From QVMG01 sp032073245 (GTDB taxonomy: Bacteria; Bacteroidota; Bacteroidia; Bacteroidales; Tannerellaceae): a stretch of 64,000 nucleotides of DNA. Position 1 is the first letter of the stretch; every line of letters begins with the position of its first letter. The notes beneath the pieces were generated by a model. The model did no database searches. It was not told the origin of the DNA and saw only the letters and a program-made list of their open reading frames with translations. The stretch is from contig DAMANX010000003.1 of the NCBI GenBank assembly GCA_032073245.1, positions 62,001-126,000 of the forward strand, written 5' to 3'. Below, piece after piece: positions 52,487 to 61,762 of the stretch. Made by a program: the position numbers and the translations under genes.

Positions 52487-54343
52487 ATGAAAAAGAATAA
52501 AATATATATTATCCTGATGTCGGTCATTCTAATGACAAGTTGTAGTGAATCATGGTTAGAACCGGACCCTTTATCATTCTATGCCCCCGGGAATACACTG
52601 ATCGACAAAGAAGGTATGCTCAGTGCTCTTACTTCCTGTGATCGTTTATTGAGAGAAGAGTTTGTAAACCAAAGTAGCCCGATATTGACTGCAATGATAT
52701 TTTCTGAGCAATGCGTTCTCGGGACGACAGATATATCCGGGCCGGCACAGAATCTGGATGAAAAGATTTTGCCGAATGCTAATAACGATTGGGATCAAAC
52801 CAACCGGATGTATTGGTACTGGAAAAATGATTTATTAGGTATTCGCTATGCAAATACGATTATTACCCGAATAGATGATGCCACGTATACTTCTGAAGCT
52901 GAAAAAAACAACATTCTGGGAATGGCGCTGTGGCACAGAGCGTTCCGCTATTATCGCTTATGCATGTTGTTTAATGATATCCCTGCCGTATTTACGGAAG
53001 TATATTCACCTGTAACCAACTTATGCTCTGTAGAAAGAGATGGTATTTTGAAGTATATTAAAGCTGATATGGAAAATGCTGTGAATTGGGTAAGTGATGA
53101 TAATGATAGAGGTAGAGTGTCCAAAGGTGCATGTTATCATCTCCTTTCTAAAATATGTCTCACATTGGGAGATTTTGACGGCGCTATAAAGGCAGCAGAT
53201 GCCGTGATCAATTCCGGGCGATATCAATTAATGAAAAGTCGCTTTGGAGTAGATGCAGGTGATGAAACTAAAAATGTGTTATGGGATTTACATCGTCCTT
53301 TGAATAAAAATGCTCCTGCTAATACAGAAGTGCTACTTGCAACATTGGATAGATATGAATATCAAACGGCTAAATCATCCCAACGTACTCTTATGATGCG
53401 TAATTTTGTTCCATTCTGGGCAAATACGACTAACCGTATTCAAACTCCCGATGGTAAGCCTGGAATGTCTGATAAACGTTTAGAAGAACCTGATCTGGAT
53501 TACAATGGTATTTATGGAAGAGGCATCGGCCGTTGCCGTTTAACCTGGTATAGTTCCAATGCAGTTTGGGATGATAAAAATGACCTGAGACATGCTCCCG
53601 GTAACTGGATGCGAATGGAAGACCTGGTTTACAATAATCCCGACCTGAAAGGTACTACTTATTACCATCAACCGGTAAGAATGTTCAGCGATAACGGACA
53701 ACTTCTATGTATCGACACACTGCGTAACTGGGGAGAATGGGCACATTATAAACTATACATTGAAGACCCCGAAGCAGCTACGGCAGCCCAATATAATGGC
53801 GGTTATGGAGATATGTATATAATGCGGCTGGCGGAGACCTATCTTTTAAGAGCAGAAGCTTATTTATGGAAAGATGATGCAGCTTCAGCAGCCCGTGATA
53901 TAAATGAAGTACGTACCCGTGCCGGTGCTGCTCCTCTGGATCCGGGACAAGTGAATATGGAAACGTTATTGGATGAAAGAACCCGTGAATTACTTTATGA
54001 AGAGAATCGGAAAATAGAATTAACAAGAGTTGCTCTTCTATATGCGCGAACAGGAAAATCTGATTACAAAGGAAGATCATATAATATGGCCAGTCTATCC
54101 AAAAATAATTACTTTTATGATCGGATAATGGATCGCGGAAACTTCTATAATAAAGGGGTTAAGATACTAAATGGAGCAGAATATAAAATGAGTCCATTCC
54201 ATATTTGGTGGCCCATCCCACAAAATGATATTGATGGTAATTCTTCCGGTAGAATCAATCAGAATGAAGGGTATACAGGTTTCGAACTGAATATTCAACC
54301 ATTACCGGAAGTACCTGCATCAGGATTATCGACCATGTTATAA
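52487..54343 (+). CDS. SusD/RagB family nutrient-binding lipoprotein
   Basis: The frame opens at 52463, but the ATG at 52487 gives a proper lipoprotein signal (KKNKIYIILMSVILMTSC), leaving 618 residues. SusD features: an N-terminal TPR-like helical region (ILGMALWHRAFRYYRLCMLF), AACYHLL-type helices (KGACYHLLSKICLTLGDF), MRLAETYLLRAEAYLWKDD and INEVRTRAGAAP. It forms the lid over SusC and binds the glycan. The first ATG overlaps the SusC stop. Confidence 0.95.
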   Translation: MKKNKIYIILMSVILMTSCSESWLEPDPLSFYAPGNTLIDKEGMLSALTSCDRLLREEFVNQSSPILTAMIFSEQCVLGTTDISGPAQNLDEKILPNANNDWDQTNRMYWYWKNDLLGIRYANTIITRIDDATYTSEAEKNNILGMALWHRAFRYYRLCMLFNDIPAVFTEVYSPVTNLCSVERDGILKYIKADMENAVNWVSDDNDRGRVSKGACYHLLSKICLTLGDFDGAIKAADAVINSGRYQLMKSRFGVDAGDETKNVLWDLHRPLNKNAPANTEVLLATLDRYEYQTAKSSQRTLMMRNFVPFWANTTNRIQTPDGKPGMSDKRLEEPDLDYNGIYGRGIGRCRLTWYSSNAVWDDKNDLRHAPGNWMRMEDLVYNNPDLKGTTYYHQPVRMFSDNGQLLCIDTLRNWGEWAHYKLYIEDPEAATAAQYNGGYGDMYIMRLAETYLLRAEAYLWKDDAASAARDINEVRTRAGAAPLDPGQVNMETLLDERTRELLYEENRKIELTRVALLYARTGKSDYKGRSYNMASLSKNNYFYDRIMDRGNFYNKGVKILNGAEYKMSPFHIWWPIPQNDIDGNSSGRINQNEGYTGFELNIQPLPEVPASGLSTML

Positions 54344-54361
54344 TATATAAAGCAGAAAAGT

Positions 54362-55390
54362 ATGATTAATCGTCGCAATTTTATCAAAACAGGAGCTTTT
54401 GCCGGGATCAGTATGCTGGCCTCCAAACACATGTATGCATTTAATCCCCAGGAAAATGTAAAAAAGGGGTTAAGAGTTGGAATTATTGGGTTGGATACCT
54501 CGCATAGCACTGCTTTTACAAAACTGCTTAATACAGACGAGGCCATGGAATATGGCGGCTACAAAGTTGTAGCTGCCTACCCACATGGGAGTCGGGATAT
54601 TGAGTCCAGTGTGAAACGTATTCCGGGCTACATTGAAGATGTTAAAAAGCAGGGAGTACAAATCACCGGATCTATTAAAGAATTGCTGGATCAGACAGAT
54701 GTAATTTTACTCGAGACCAATGACGGTCGTTTACACCTTGAACAGGCATTGGAGGTTTTTAAAGCCGGTAAAACAGTATTTATCGATAAACCAGTTGCCG
54801 CTTCACTTTCTGATGCAATTGCCATCTATCAGGCAGCAGAGAAATATAAAGTGCCTGTATTTTCAGCTTCTTCTCTCCGATATATGTCAAATATGGATGA
54901 TATACTAATAAACCAGAGTATCGGAAAAGTACTGGGGGCTGATACCTTTAGCCCATGCGTACTAGAACAAACTCATCCCGATTTTTTCTGGTATGGCATA
55001 CATGGCATTGAAGCTCTTTATACTGTAATGGGTATAGGTTGCAAAACCGTTTCCCGTGTACATACTCCGGATACCGATGTGGTAACAGGTTTGTGGGAAG
55101 ATAACCGTATCGGCACTTTCCGGGGATTACGTGCAGGAAAGACAGGATATGGAGGATATGCATTTGGGGAAAAGGGAATCAAGATAATGGGGGATTATAA
55201 CGGATATGCTCCTTTGTTGAAAGATATCATTAAATTTTTCCAAACAGGTGTATCACCCGTATCGCCTAAAGAAACACTGGAAATTTTCACCTTCATGGAA
55301 GCAGCTCATGAAAGTACACGGCGAATGGGAGCCAGTGTTGAATTGAAAGAAGTATGGGAAAAAGCTTTAGCAAAAGTAAGTTTAGGTTGA
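54362..55390 (+). CDS. Gfo/Idh/MocA oxidoreductase-like protein, Tat-exported
   Basis: This 342-residue protein has a twin-arginine signal (NRRNFIKTGAFAGISML). The Rossmann motif is unusual: VGIIGLDTSHSTAF, where GLDTSH replaces GxGxxG, as in a distinct subgroup. VFIDKPVAAS is the DKP motif. The C-terminal domain is shorter than in the others. It lies 18 bases after susD, so it belongs to the same transcription unit and is the only enzyme directly linked to the SusCD pair. Confidence 0.87.
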   Translation: MINRRNFIKTGAFAGISMLASKHMYAFNPQENVKKGLRVGIIGLDTSHSTAFTKLLNTDEAMEYGGYKVVAAYPHGSRDIESSVKRIPGYIEDVKKQGVQITGSIKELLDQTDVILLETNDGRLHLEQALEVFKAGKTVFIDKPVAASLSDAIAIYQAAEKYKVPVFSASSLRYMSNMDDILINQSIGKVLGADTFSPCVLEQTHPDFFWYGIHGIEALYTVMGIGCKTVSRVHTPDTDVVTGLWEDNRIGTFRGLRAGKTGYGGYAFGEKGIKIMGDYNGYAPLLKDIIKFFQTGVSPVSPKETLEIFTFMEAAHESTRRMGASVELKEVWEKALAKVSLG

Positions 55391-55398
55391 TTTAAAAA

Positions 55399-55533
55399 GA
55401 GGCTGTCCATAAGAATGAATTAAACACAGAGACACAGAGAACACGGAGTTTTTATTTTATTGAGGAAAAGAGGAATTTAAATCTCTGTGTTCTCTGTGTC
55501 TCTGTGTTTAATTCATTCTTATCAGACAGCCTC
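55399..55533. repeat. Long inverted repeat with ACACAGAGACACAGAG core
   Basis: The left arm (55399-55448) starts GAGGCTGTC and the right arm (55483-55533) ends GACAGCCTC. They pair over about 45 bases with small interruptions, including AAGAATGAATTAAACACAGA against its complement. The loop is about 34 bases. It sits between the susD-linked gene and ahcY and may act as a bidirectional or insulating terminator; it resembles dispersed repeats. Confidence 0.8.
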
Positions 55534-55567
55534 CTCGTTGTGAGACTCAATTTCCTAATATATTTTG

Positions 55568-55575
55568 TACCTTTG
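55568..55575 (+). promoter_or_regulatory. ahcY promoter -7 element
   Basis: TACCTTTG matches TAnnTTTG and lies 25 bases before the ahcY ATG. No TTG occurs at the expected 19-21 bp distance. Confidence 0.45.
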
Positions 55576-55600
55576 TTGTTCAATTATAGAACAATATCGT

Positions 55601-57019
55601 ATGTCACAACTATTTCCTACAACTCTGCCGTATAAGGTAGCTGATATGAGTCTTGCGGAGTTTGGCCGCAAAGAGATCGAAATTGCTGAACATGAAATGC
55701 CCGGCTTGATGGCACTCCGCCAAAAATATGCCGACCAGAAACCTTTTGCCGGTGCACGTATCATGGGCTCGTTACACATGACTATTCAAACCGCGGTACT
55801 GATTGAAACATTGGTAGCGCTGGGTGCAGATGTACGTTGGTGTAGTTGTAATATCTTCTCCACACAGGATCATGCGGCTGCGGCAATTGCTGCAACTGGC
55901 GTGCCTGTATTTGCGTGGAAAGGAGAAACTCTGGAAGAATATTGGTGGTGTACGGATATGGCACTCCGTTTTCCTGAAGGAAAAGGGCCACAAATGATCG
56001 TTGATGATGGTGGAGATGCTTCTTTGCTGGTTCACATGGGATATCAGGCAGAAAATAATGCTGAAGTGATCAACCGTAAAGGGAATAATCACGAAGAACA
56101 GGTTATACTGGATACACTCAATCGCATACTGGAAGAAGATAATGGCCGTTGGCATCGTGCGATTGCCGAGATGAAAGGGGTATCAGAAGAAACAACCACG
56201 GGTGTTCATCGCCTCTATCAAATGATGGAACGAGGCGAATTATTAGTTCCGGCTATCAATGTGAACGACTCAGTGACGAAATCCAAATTTGATAATTTAT
56301 ATGGTTGCCGTGAATCGTTGGCTGATGGAATAAAACGTGCTACAGATGTAATGATTGCAGGTAAAGTTGTGGTTGTTGCAGGTTACGGTGATGTTGGCAA
56401 AGGATGTGCGCATTCTATGCGTTCTTATGGGGCTCGGGTACTTGTTACTGAAATTGATCCTATATGCGCCTTACAAGCAGCTATGGAAGGGTTTGAAGTC
56501 ACAACCATGGAGGAAGCCGTAAAAGAAGGAAATATCTTTGTTACAACCACCGGAAATAAGGATATTATTACAATCGGGCACATGGCACAGATGAAAGATC
56601 AGGCCATCGTTTGCAACATTGGACATTTCGATAACGAAATACAGGTGGATAAACTGGTAAATTACCCAAACATTATACATACAAATATTAAACCTCAGGT
56701 AGACAAATATACTTTTCCTACGGGAAATTCTATTTTCTTGTTAGCCGAAGGACGTTTGGTTAATCTGGGATGTGCAACAGGTCACCCATCGTTTGTGATG
56801 AGTAATTCATTTACCAATCAGGTTCTGGCTCAATTGGATCTATGGACTATGCCTTACGAAATAGGAGTTTACCGTCTACCTAAACGCTTAGATGAAGAGG
56901 TTGCCCGTCTTCACCTGGAACGTATCGGAGTTAAACTTACACAACTAACACAAGATCAGGCTGATTATATTGGAGTTTCTGTTGAAGGCCCATATAAGGC
57001 TGATCATTATAGATACTAA
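55601..57019 (+). CDS. ahcY: Adenosylhomocysteinase
   Basis: The start is set at the ATG 55601 (MSQLFPTTLPYKVADMSLAEF); an earlier TTG in frame at 55565 lies within the promoter and is rejected. At 472 residues this is full-length SAH hydrolase of the bacterial type with the extra insert. Key parts: GSLHMTIQTAVLIETL, STQDHAAAAI, the NAD loop VVVVAGYGDVGKGCAHSM and C-terminal YKADHYRY. It splits S-adenosylhomocysteine to adenosine and homocysteine, recycling methylation by-products. Monocistronic. Confidence 0.97.
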   Translation: MSQLFPTTLPYKVADMSLAEFGRKEIEIAEHEMPGLMALRQKYADQKPFAGARIMGSLHMTIQTAVLIETLVALGADVRWCSCNIFSTQDHAAAAIAATGVPVFAWKGETLEEYWWCTDMALRFPEGKGPQMIVDDGGDASLLVHMGYQAENNAEVINRKGNNHEEQVILDTLNRILEEDNGRWHRAIAEMKGVSEETTTGVHRLYQMMERGELLVPAINVNDSVTKSKFDNLYGCRESLADGIKRATDVMIAGKVVVVAGYGDVGKGCAHSMRSYGARVLVTEIDPICALQAAMEGFEVTTMEEAVKEGNIFVTTTGNKDIITIGHMAQMKDQAIVCNIGHFDNEIQVDKLVNYPNIIHTNIKPQVDKYTFPTGNSIFLLAEGRLVNLGCATGHPSFVMSNSFTNQVLAQLDLWTMPYEIGVYRLPKRLDEEVARLHLERIGVKLTQLTQDQADYIGVSVEGPYKADHYRY

Positions 57020-57040
57020 AAATCAGTGGTGAATGCTTAG

Positions 57041-57083
57041 TGGTGAGTGATGAGTATATACTCGTCACTCACCATTTTATTTT
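57041..57083 (+). terminator. ahcY terminator (GGTGAGTGATGAG hairpin)
   Basis: TGGTGAGTGATGAG (57041-57054) and CTCGTCACTCACCA (57061-57074) pair with one wobble around TATATA, followed by TTTTATTTT. It is related in sequence to the repeat between the two lepB genes. Confidence 0.78.
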
Positions 57084-57087
57084 GAAT

Positions 57088-57126
57088 TCCTAAGAGTCCT
57101 AAGAAATCCTAGGAGATTCTAGGAAT
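57088..57126. repeat. CCTAAG/CCTAGG short-repeat cluster downstream of the yfhO-like gene
   Basis: TCCTAAGAG, TCCTAAGAA, TCCTAGGAG and TTCTAGGAA follow one another with 9-10 bp spacing. The same words recur in the gap upstream of this gene (59683-59758), so the yfhO-like gene is flanked by related repeats. Confidence 0.6.
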
Positions 57127-57139
57127 CTTATGATAAAAC

Positions 57140-59647
57140 CTAATCTTCTATTTTCCTCTTCTTCCATTCATTCCACACGGAATACCCGATTGCGCCAATC
57201 AAAAGAAGTAGAATAAAGAAAGAACTAAATACACCGACATTTGCTGCGACAATATAAGCCTGAGGACGGAATTCAAATTCAATGGTATGCTCTCCGGCTG
57301 GAACGCGCATTGCACGCAACGTCCAGTCTGCACGAAAATGTGAAGCAGGTTGCCCATCAATTCTTACAATCCAACCCGGATCATAATAGATTTCAGAGAA
57401 AACAGCTAATTGTTCTGTGGATGCCTTAGAACTATAGACCAAATGATTGGGGCGATAACTATCCAGTGTGATGGTAGCTAAAGAATCCGGTTGAGGAGTA
57501 AAACCATTTACTTCACTTGCAAATCGCTTATCGACTATGGCTGTTTTTAGCGGATTTATATTATTAAGAGCCTCAATCTCTGCATCGGCATTGTCTACCA
57601 TCATCAGTTCCTGAACAAACCACGCATTCCCAAAAGCAAATGGATTCCGGATAGGAGCTTGATCGGGACTATAGATAATATAACGGGTATTAAGCATATT
57701 CAAGGAAGGAGTGTTAAGCATAACCTTCTGAATATCTTCCATATATTGTGCCTCATTAAAAGAGCGGATAATCATATTCAATTCCTCGCTTAAACGATGA
57801 TCGATCAATTCCTGATAACGTCTCAGTTTGGCTGCGTAGTACCCGCCTATGGAATGGTGAAAATAAGATACGGTTGTTTCCTGGAATGTTTCGCGCAAAC
57901 CTGCTACCCGGAAAGAAGGGTCGGTATCTTTAAATATTTCTTCATCAGCCGCAGAAGGTTTGAAGACATCTGTTAGCGTTCCGGGGTGAAACTTGCCATC
58001 GTTGACATAACGTTTATCAACCTGCCATAGATCAACCAATGTCAATACAGCAATACCTGCACAGACAATCATTGTTACTTTCTTCTTATTTTTAGCTTTA
58101 ATGAATAGGAAAACTAACCCAGCGCTTAAGATTATGAAGATCATAGAACGGAAAGCGTCAGATGAAGCGATTGAGGCTCTATACTCTATTAATGTACTGT
58201 ACCATTGAGTGGATGCATATCTCGTATCATAGGCAGACTGGAAACTTAAAAAAGCTGTTGGGAACAACCAAACAATCAAACAAATTCCTCCTGTTAACGC
58301 TAATGACCAGATCATTGCTTTTTTCAGGCGGGCTATCTCTATCTTCTCTTCCAGGATCACCTTTAACCCCCATATTCCTATAATAGGAAAAATCAAACCC
58401 GGAATTACTAAAGCAGTCTCTGGTGTCCGGAATTTATTATACATTGGAAGATAGTGAAAAAGTAAATCGTTTAGAAAATCCATATTCCTACCTAATGCCA
58501 TAAACGTAAGGAAAAGTGCACCGGCAAACAGCCACCATTTCATCTTGTTTGGTATTACAAACATTCCCAAAACAAACAAGAAACATATCACAGCACCGAA
58601 ATAAACAGGGCCAGAGGTAAATGGCTTATCTCCCCAATAAGTAGGGCCAACCACATCATTTCCGATCTGCAGTCCCTGAGCCTTTGCTACTTTATACATC
58701 TCAGACGATTTATCCAATACGCCATAAGACGGACCTCCATAAGCATTCGGTATAAGAACAGTCAATAACTCCCTTACTCCATAACTCCATTGAAAAGCAT
58801 ACTCTTTATCCAAGCCGGAAGAAATCTTCTCTCCCTCTCCTGTAGTAGTTGTTAATTCCGTTGGGCCGCGTGTAGATGATTTACTTAGATCCCATTGAAC
58901 ATACATATTACGGGCATTTGGGAGAATAGAGACAATAACACAGACAGCCATAATAGCTGTCACTATTCCTAATTCTTTAAACGCTTTTTGTTTTATTTTC
59001 CAGATTAAGTATCCTATATAAATAAAGAGGCAAAGAATCACTAAATAGTAGGTAATCTGAATATGGGAATTACCGATAGATAACGCAACCCCCAATAGGA
59101 ATAATACGGTTCCCCATATATAGTTTTGTTTGAAAAGAAGTGCCATACCCGCCAGTACAATCGGCATATATCCAATAACATACGCCTTGGTTACATGGCC
59201 GGCATCAATAAGTATAATATTATAGGAAGCAAAGGCAAAAGCAATGGAACCGGCAAGTGCCAGCCACCAATTAACACCCAATATACACATTAATAAATAG
59301 AAACAGACTAAGCCAACAAATACCATTCCGGCATCCCAATATCCTATCGCCTTCAGAGGTTTCTCGATCACCTCATATCCTGGAAGATTGGGCGCAGCAC
59401 TTCCATAATGAGTAACATACGGCATCCCACTGAACATCGCATCCGACCATTCACTGAATTCTCCGGGTTTAGCAGTCTTCTCAAATTCTTTCAATTGGCT
59501 CTCCCCCATCCCCATGGCATTTGTTGTATCCACAGTTCGAAGAACCTTCCCTTCAAAAACAGAAGGGGCGAAGTAGATCATAGTCAATACTAAAAAGACA
59601 ACTATGGCTGCTATATGCTTACCCCATTTCTTTACTAAATCTTGCAT
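57140..59647 (-). CDS. YfhO family multi-pass membrane protein
   Basis: This 835-residue protein has about 12-14 transmembrane helices, a large soluble region (about 540-800) and a final helix. The N-terminal half contains SEWSDAMFSGMPYVTHYG, typical of Bacteroidetes YfhO proteins, and residues of about 150-190 are the polytopic core. YfhO in Bacillus is linked to glycosylation of lipoteichoic acid, using lipid-linked sugar as donor (GT-C fold). It is upstream of a polysaccharide glycosyltransferase cluster on the same strand and is a candidate glycosyltransferase or glycolipid modifier. Confidence 0.85.
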   Translation of the reverse strand: MQDLVKKWGKHIAAIVVFLVLTMIYFAPSVFEGKVLRTVDTTNAMGMGESQLKEFEKTAKPGEFSEWSDAMFSGMPYVTHYGSAAPNLPGYEVIEKPLKAIGYWDAGMVFVGLVCFYLLMCILGVNWWLALAGSIAFAFASYNIILIDAGHVTKAYVIGYMPIVLAGMALLFKQNYIWGTVLFLLGVALSIGNSHIQITYYLVILCLFIYIGYLIWKIKQKAFKELGIVTAIMAVCVIVSILPNARNMYVQWDLSKSSTRGPTELTTTTGEGEKISSGLDKEYAFQWSYGVRELLTVLIPNAYGGPSYGVLDKSSEMYKVAKAQGLQIGNDVVGPTYWGDKPFTSGPVYFGAVICFLFVLGMFVIPNKMKWWLFAGALFLTFMALGRNMDFLNDLLFHYLPMYNKFRTPETALVIPGLIFPIIGIWGLKVILEEKIEIARLKKAMIWSLALTGGICLIVWLFPTAFLSFQSAYDTRYASTQWYSTLIEYRASIASSDAFRSMIFIILSAGLVFLFIKAKNKKKVTMIVCAGIAVLTLVDLWQVDKRYVNDGKFHPGTLTDVFKPSAADEEIFKDTDPSFRVAGLRETFQETTVSYFHHSIGGYYAAKLRRYQELIDHRLSEELNMIIRSFNEAQYMEDIQKVMLNTPSLNMLNTRYIIYSPDQAPIRNPFAFGNAWFVQELMMVDNADAEIEALNNINPLKTAIVDKRFASEVNGFTPQPDSLATITLDSYRPNHLVYSSKASTEQLAVFSEIYYDPGWIVRIDGQPASHFRADWTLRAMRVPAGEHTIEFEFRPQAYIVAANVGVFSSFFILLLLIGAIGYSVWNEWKKRKIED

Positions 59648-59682
59648 AATATATTTTCTTTTATTTATTCTTTCTTAAGAGT

Positions 59683-59758
59683 CTTAGGTATCTTAGGAGT
59701 TTTAGGAGCCTTAGGAGTCCAAAGGTTTCCTAAGATCTCCTAGGCTTTCCTAGGCCTT
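59683..59758. repeat. CTTAGGAG/CCTAGG short-repeat cluster upstream of the yfhO-like gene
   Basis: Words of 9-10 bp (TCTTAGGTA, TCTTAGGAG, TTTTAGGAG, CCTTAGGAG) are followed by inverted forms (TCCTAAGAT, TCCTAGGCT, TCCTAGGCC). They can form a long imperfect hairpin in the 102-bp gap. The last repeat unit runs into the stop codon of the next gene. Confidence 0.65.
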
Positions 59759-60502
59759 CCTAAATAACTTCGCCCAATAAAACCTCAAAGCAAACCACCC
59801 ATGCAATACAAATGTCGAAAACCCTCCATAGTATTTACACATTATATTATACCTCTCTTTCAATGATGCTTTTCGTTGCTTGCTACTCAGTCCGTCTTCC
59901 AGAAAATCTGATAATATCCTATGGGTATTATATATTGCTTTAGCCCGTTTCAAACATTGGATACACCAGTCAAAATCGGCAGACAGTTTATAAGTGACAT
60001 CATATAATGGAGCGATCTCCCGTTTTGCAATAAAAGATTGATGATTTACTAACATTCCCATTCGGAAGCTCTTCCAGGTTAGTTTTTGAGGCGGCCTTAA
60101 ACGGCGTAAACCTAAAGAACTCCCTTGAGCATCAACAATCAACGTATCTCCATAGAGAACATCGGGCAAAGATACTTTCTTTTTTAAAGAAGTCATTATC
60201 TCCTGCAAAGTATCTGCCGTATGAATGATATCTCCTGCATTTATGAACCAAACATAATCGCCTGTAGACTGTTTTAAGCCTTTATTCATAGCATCATAGA
60301 GACCATTATCAGGCTCACTTATCCAATAAGAGATTCCTGCTTCATATTGTTTGATTATATCAACCGTACCATCCGTAGACCCACCATCAATAATCAGATA
60401 TTCAATATGAGGATAGGATTGGCTTAATATGCTCAATATCGTTCTCTCCAACCATTGAGATGCATTATAAGTGACAGTTATGATGGAAAAGACCGGTTGC
60501 AT
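59750..60502 (-). CDS. Family 2 glycosyltransferase
   Basis: This 250-residue GT-A fold enzyme has SIITVTYNASQWLERTI at the N-terminus, DGGSTDGTVDII, the acceptor-related SEPDNGLYDAMNKGL and the metal-binding region YVWFINAGDII. It is of the type that transfers sugars in capsule or O-antigen synthesis, similar to WcaA/WcaE-like enzymes. Donor and linkage cannot be predicted. It is the last gene of the cluster seen here, 6 bases after the family 4 transferase. Confidence 0.92.
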   Translation of the reverse strand: MQPVFSIITVTYNASQWLERTILSILSQSYPHIEYLIIDGGSTDGTVDIIKQYEAGISYWISEPDNGLYDAMNKGLKQSTGDYVWFINAGDIIHTADTLQEIMTSLKKKVSLPDVLYGDTLIVDAQGSSLGLRRLRPPQKLTWKSFRMGMLVNHQSFIAKREIAPLYDVTYKLSADFDWCIQCLKRAKAIYNTHRILSDFLEDGLSSKQRKASLKERYNIMCKYYGGFSTFVLHGWFALRFYWAKLFRKA

Positions 60503-60508
60503 AGGATG

Positions 60509-61762
60509 TTACTTTAATAATTTGGTATATAATTCGAAGTAAGCTGCAGCCACTTTGGATTCATTGTAATGAGTCTTCACCTTTTCTAAACAAGAAATGG
60601 AAAGTTCATTTGTTTCACTATTGGATAAAACCCATTGAAGACCTCTAGACAAGTCTTTCGCATCCTTATAGTTAGCAACGTATCCATTCTTTTTATGATC
60701 AATCATTTCCGGAATCCCTCCTGTTTCAAATCCAACACAGGGAGTTCCACAGGCCATTGCTTCCATAATTGTATTAGGAAGATTATCTTCCAAAGAAGGT
60801 ATAACAAAGATATCTGCTGATGCATATACATCTCTCATCTTTGTCTGATCCGATATATAGCCCAGTTTGTTTACCGGGAAAGGGAGTGCTCGCAAAAACT
60901 CTTCCGAACCATTACCCATCAATAAAATTTCAATCTGTCCTGCATATTCCTCGCCCAGAAGCCTACATGCTTTAATAAAATAGGTAGCTCCTTTCCTATT
61001 ATCCGAAAGTTTGGCAGCAGCAAATAAAAGCAAATATTTATCGACCGGCAAACCCAATGCTAGGCGTGCTTCTACCTTACTTACAGGAGAAAATATATCC
61101 GTATCGATTGGATTAGGGATTGATAGAAATTCAGACTTCTGAAGTAACCTGCTCAATTGAGCTCTACGGGTAATCCATTCGCTACATCCAACAAATGTTA
61201 TAGCAGAAAGCCCTATTTCTTTCTTCTTATTAAAGACCTTTCCAGCTAGATTCCAAAGAGGTTTATTTACCAGTTTAGGACAAGCATTACATTCAATCTG
61301 ATATCGTTCACATTTTCCCGGATAATGACAAATTCCCGTTGCAGGCCATAAGTCATGCATAGTCCAAACAATAGGCTTCCCTGTATTTATTAATGCTTTT
61401 AGATCTGATAAGGAAAGTAAACCCTGATTAATCCAGTGAAGATGGATAATATCCGCTTTCTTTACTAAAGGATGTTTACTAATATCTGTTCCCGTATTAG
61501 CAATAGATACCTGAAAAAGATTTTTGCTGCTAAGTTTATTACATAGGAATATAATCAATCGTTCCCAAAGAAAACCGAACCCATTAATCCACTTCTTCCA
61601 TACGGAGCCATTCACTGTAACCACATCCGGGTTATCAGTTTGTTTATCGCGAACCAACATATTAACAGTATGCCCTGCTTTTTGTAGTGCAATCATTAAC
61701 CTGTTAGCAGCGACTGCTGCTCCACCGGAACGCTCAGAGGTGTTTATTAGTAGGATCTTCAT
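60509..61762 (-). CDS. Family 4 glycosyltransferase (GT-B)
   Basis: This 417-residue GT-B protein has an N-terminal acceptor domain (TSERSGGAAVAANRLM). It contains TMHDLWPATGICHYPG with a cysteine-rich CERYQIECNACPKL segment found in a Bacteroidetes subgroup. The C-terminal donor domain has VIPSLEDNLPNTIMEAMACGTP, the E-x7-E region. It builds surface polysaccharide on the cytoplasmic face. It overlaps the preceding family 2 gene by 4 bases. Confidence 0.92.
   Translation of the reverse strand: MKILLINTSERSGGAAVAANRLMIALQKAGHTVNMLVRDKQTDNPDVVTVNGSVWKKWINGFGFLWERLIIFLCNKLSSKNLFQVSIANTGTDISKHPLVKKADIIHLHWINQGLLSLSDLKALINTGKPIVWTMHDLWPATGICHYPGKCERYQIECNACPKLVNKPLWNLAGKVFNKKKEIGLSAITFVGCSEWITRRAQLSRLLQKSEFLSIPNPIDTDIFSPVSKVEARLALGLPVDKYLLLFAAAKLSDNRKGATYFIKACRLLGEEYAGQIEILLMGNGSEEFLRALPFPVNKLGYISDQTKMRDVYASADIFVIPSLEDNLPNTIMEAMACGTPCVGFETGGIPEMIDHKKNGYVANYKDAKDLSRGLQWVLSNSETNELSISCLEKVKTHYNESKVAAAYFELYTKLLK

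Noticed and set aside
55565..55600. Extended N-terminus for ahcY from TTG
   Set aside because: It overlaps the promoter -7 element and adds residues absent from the family; the ATG at 55601 fits.
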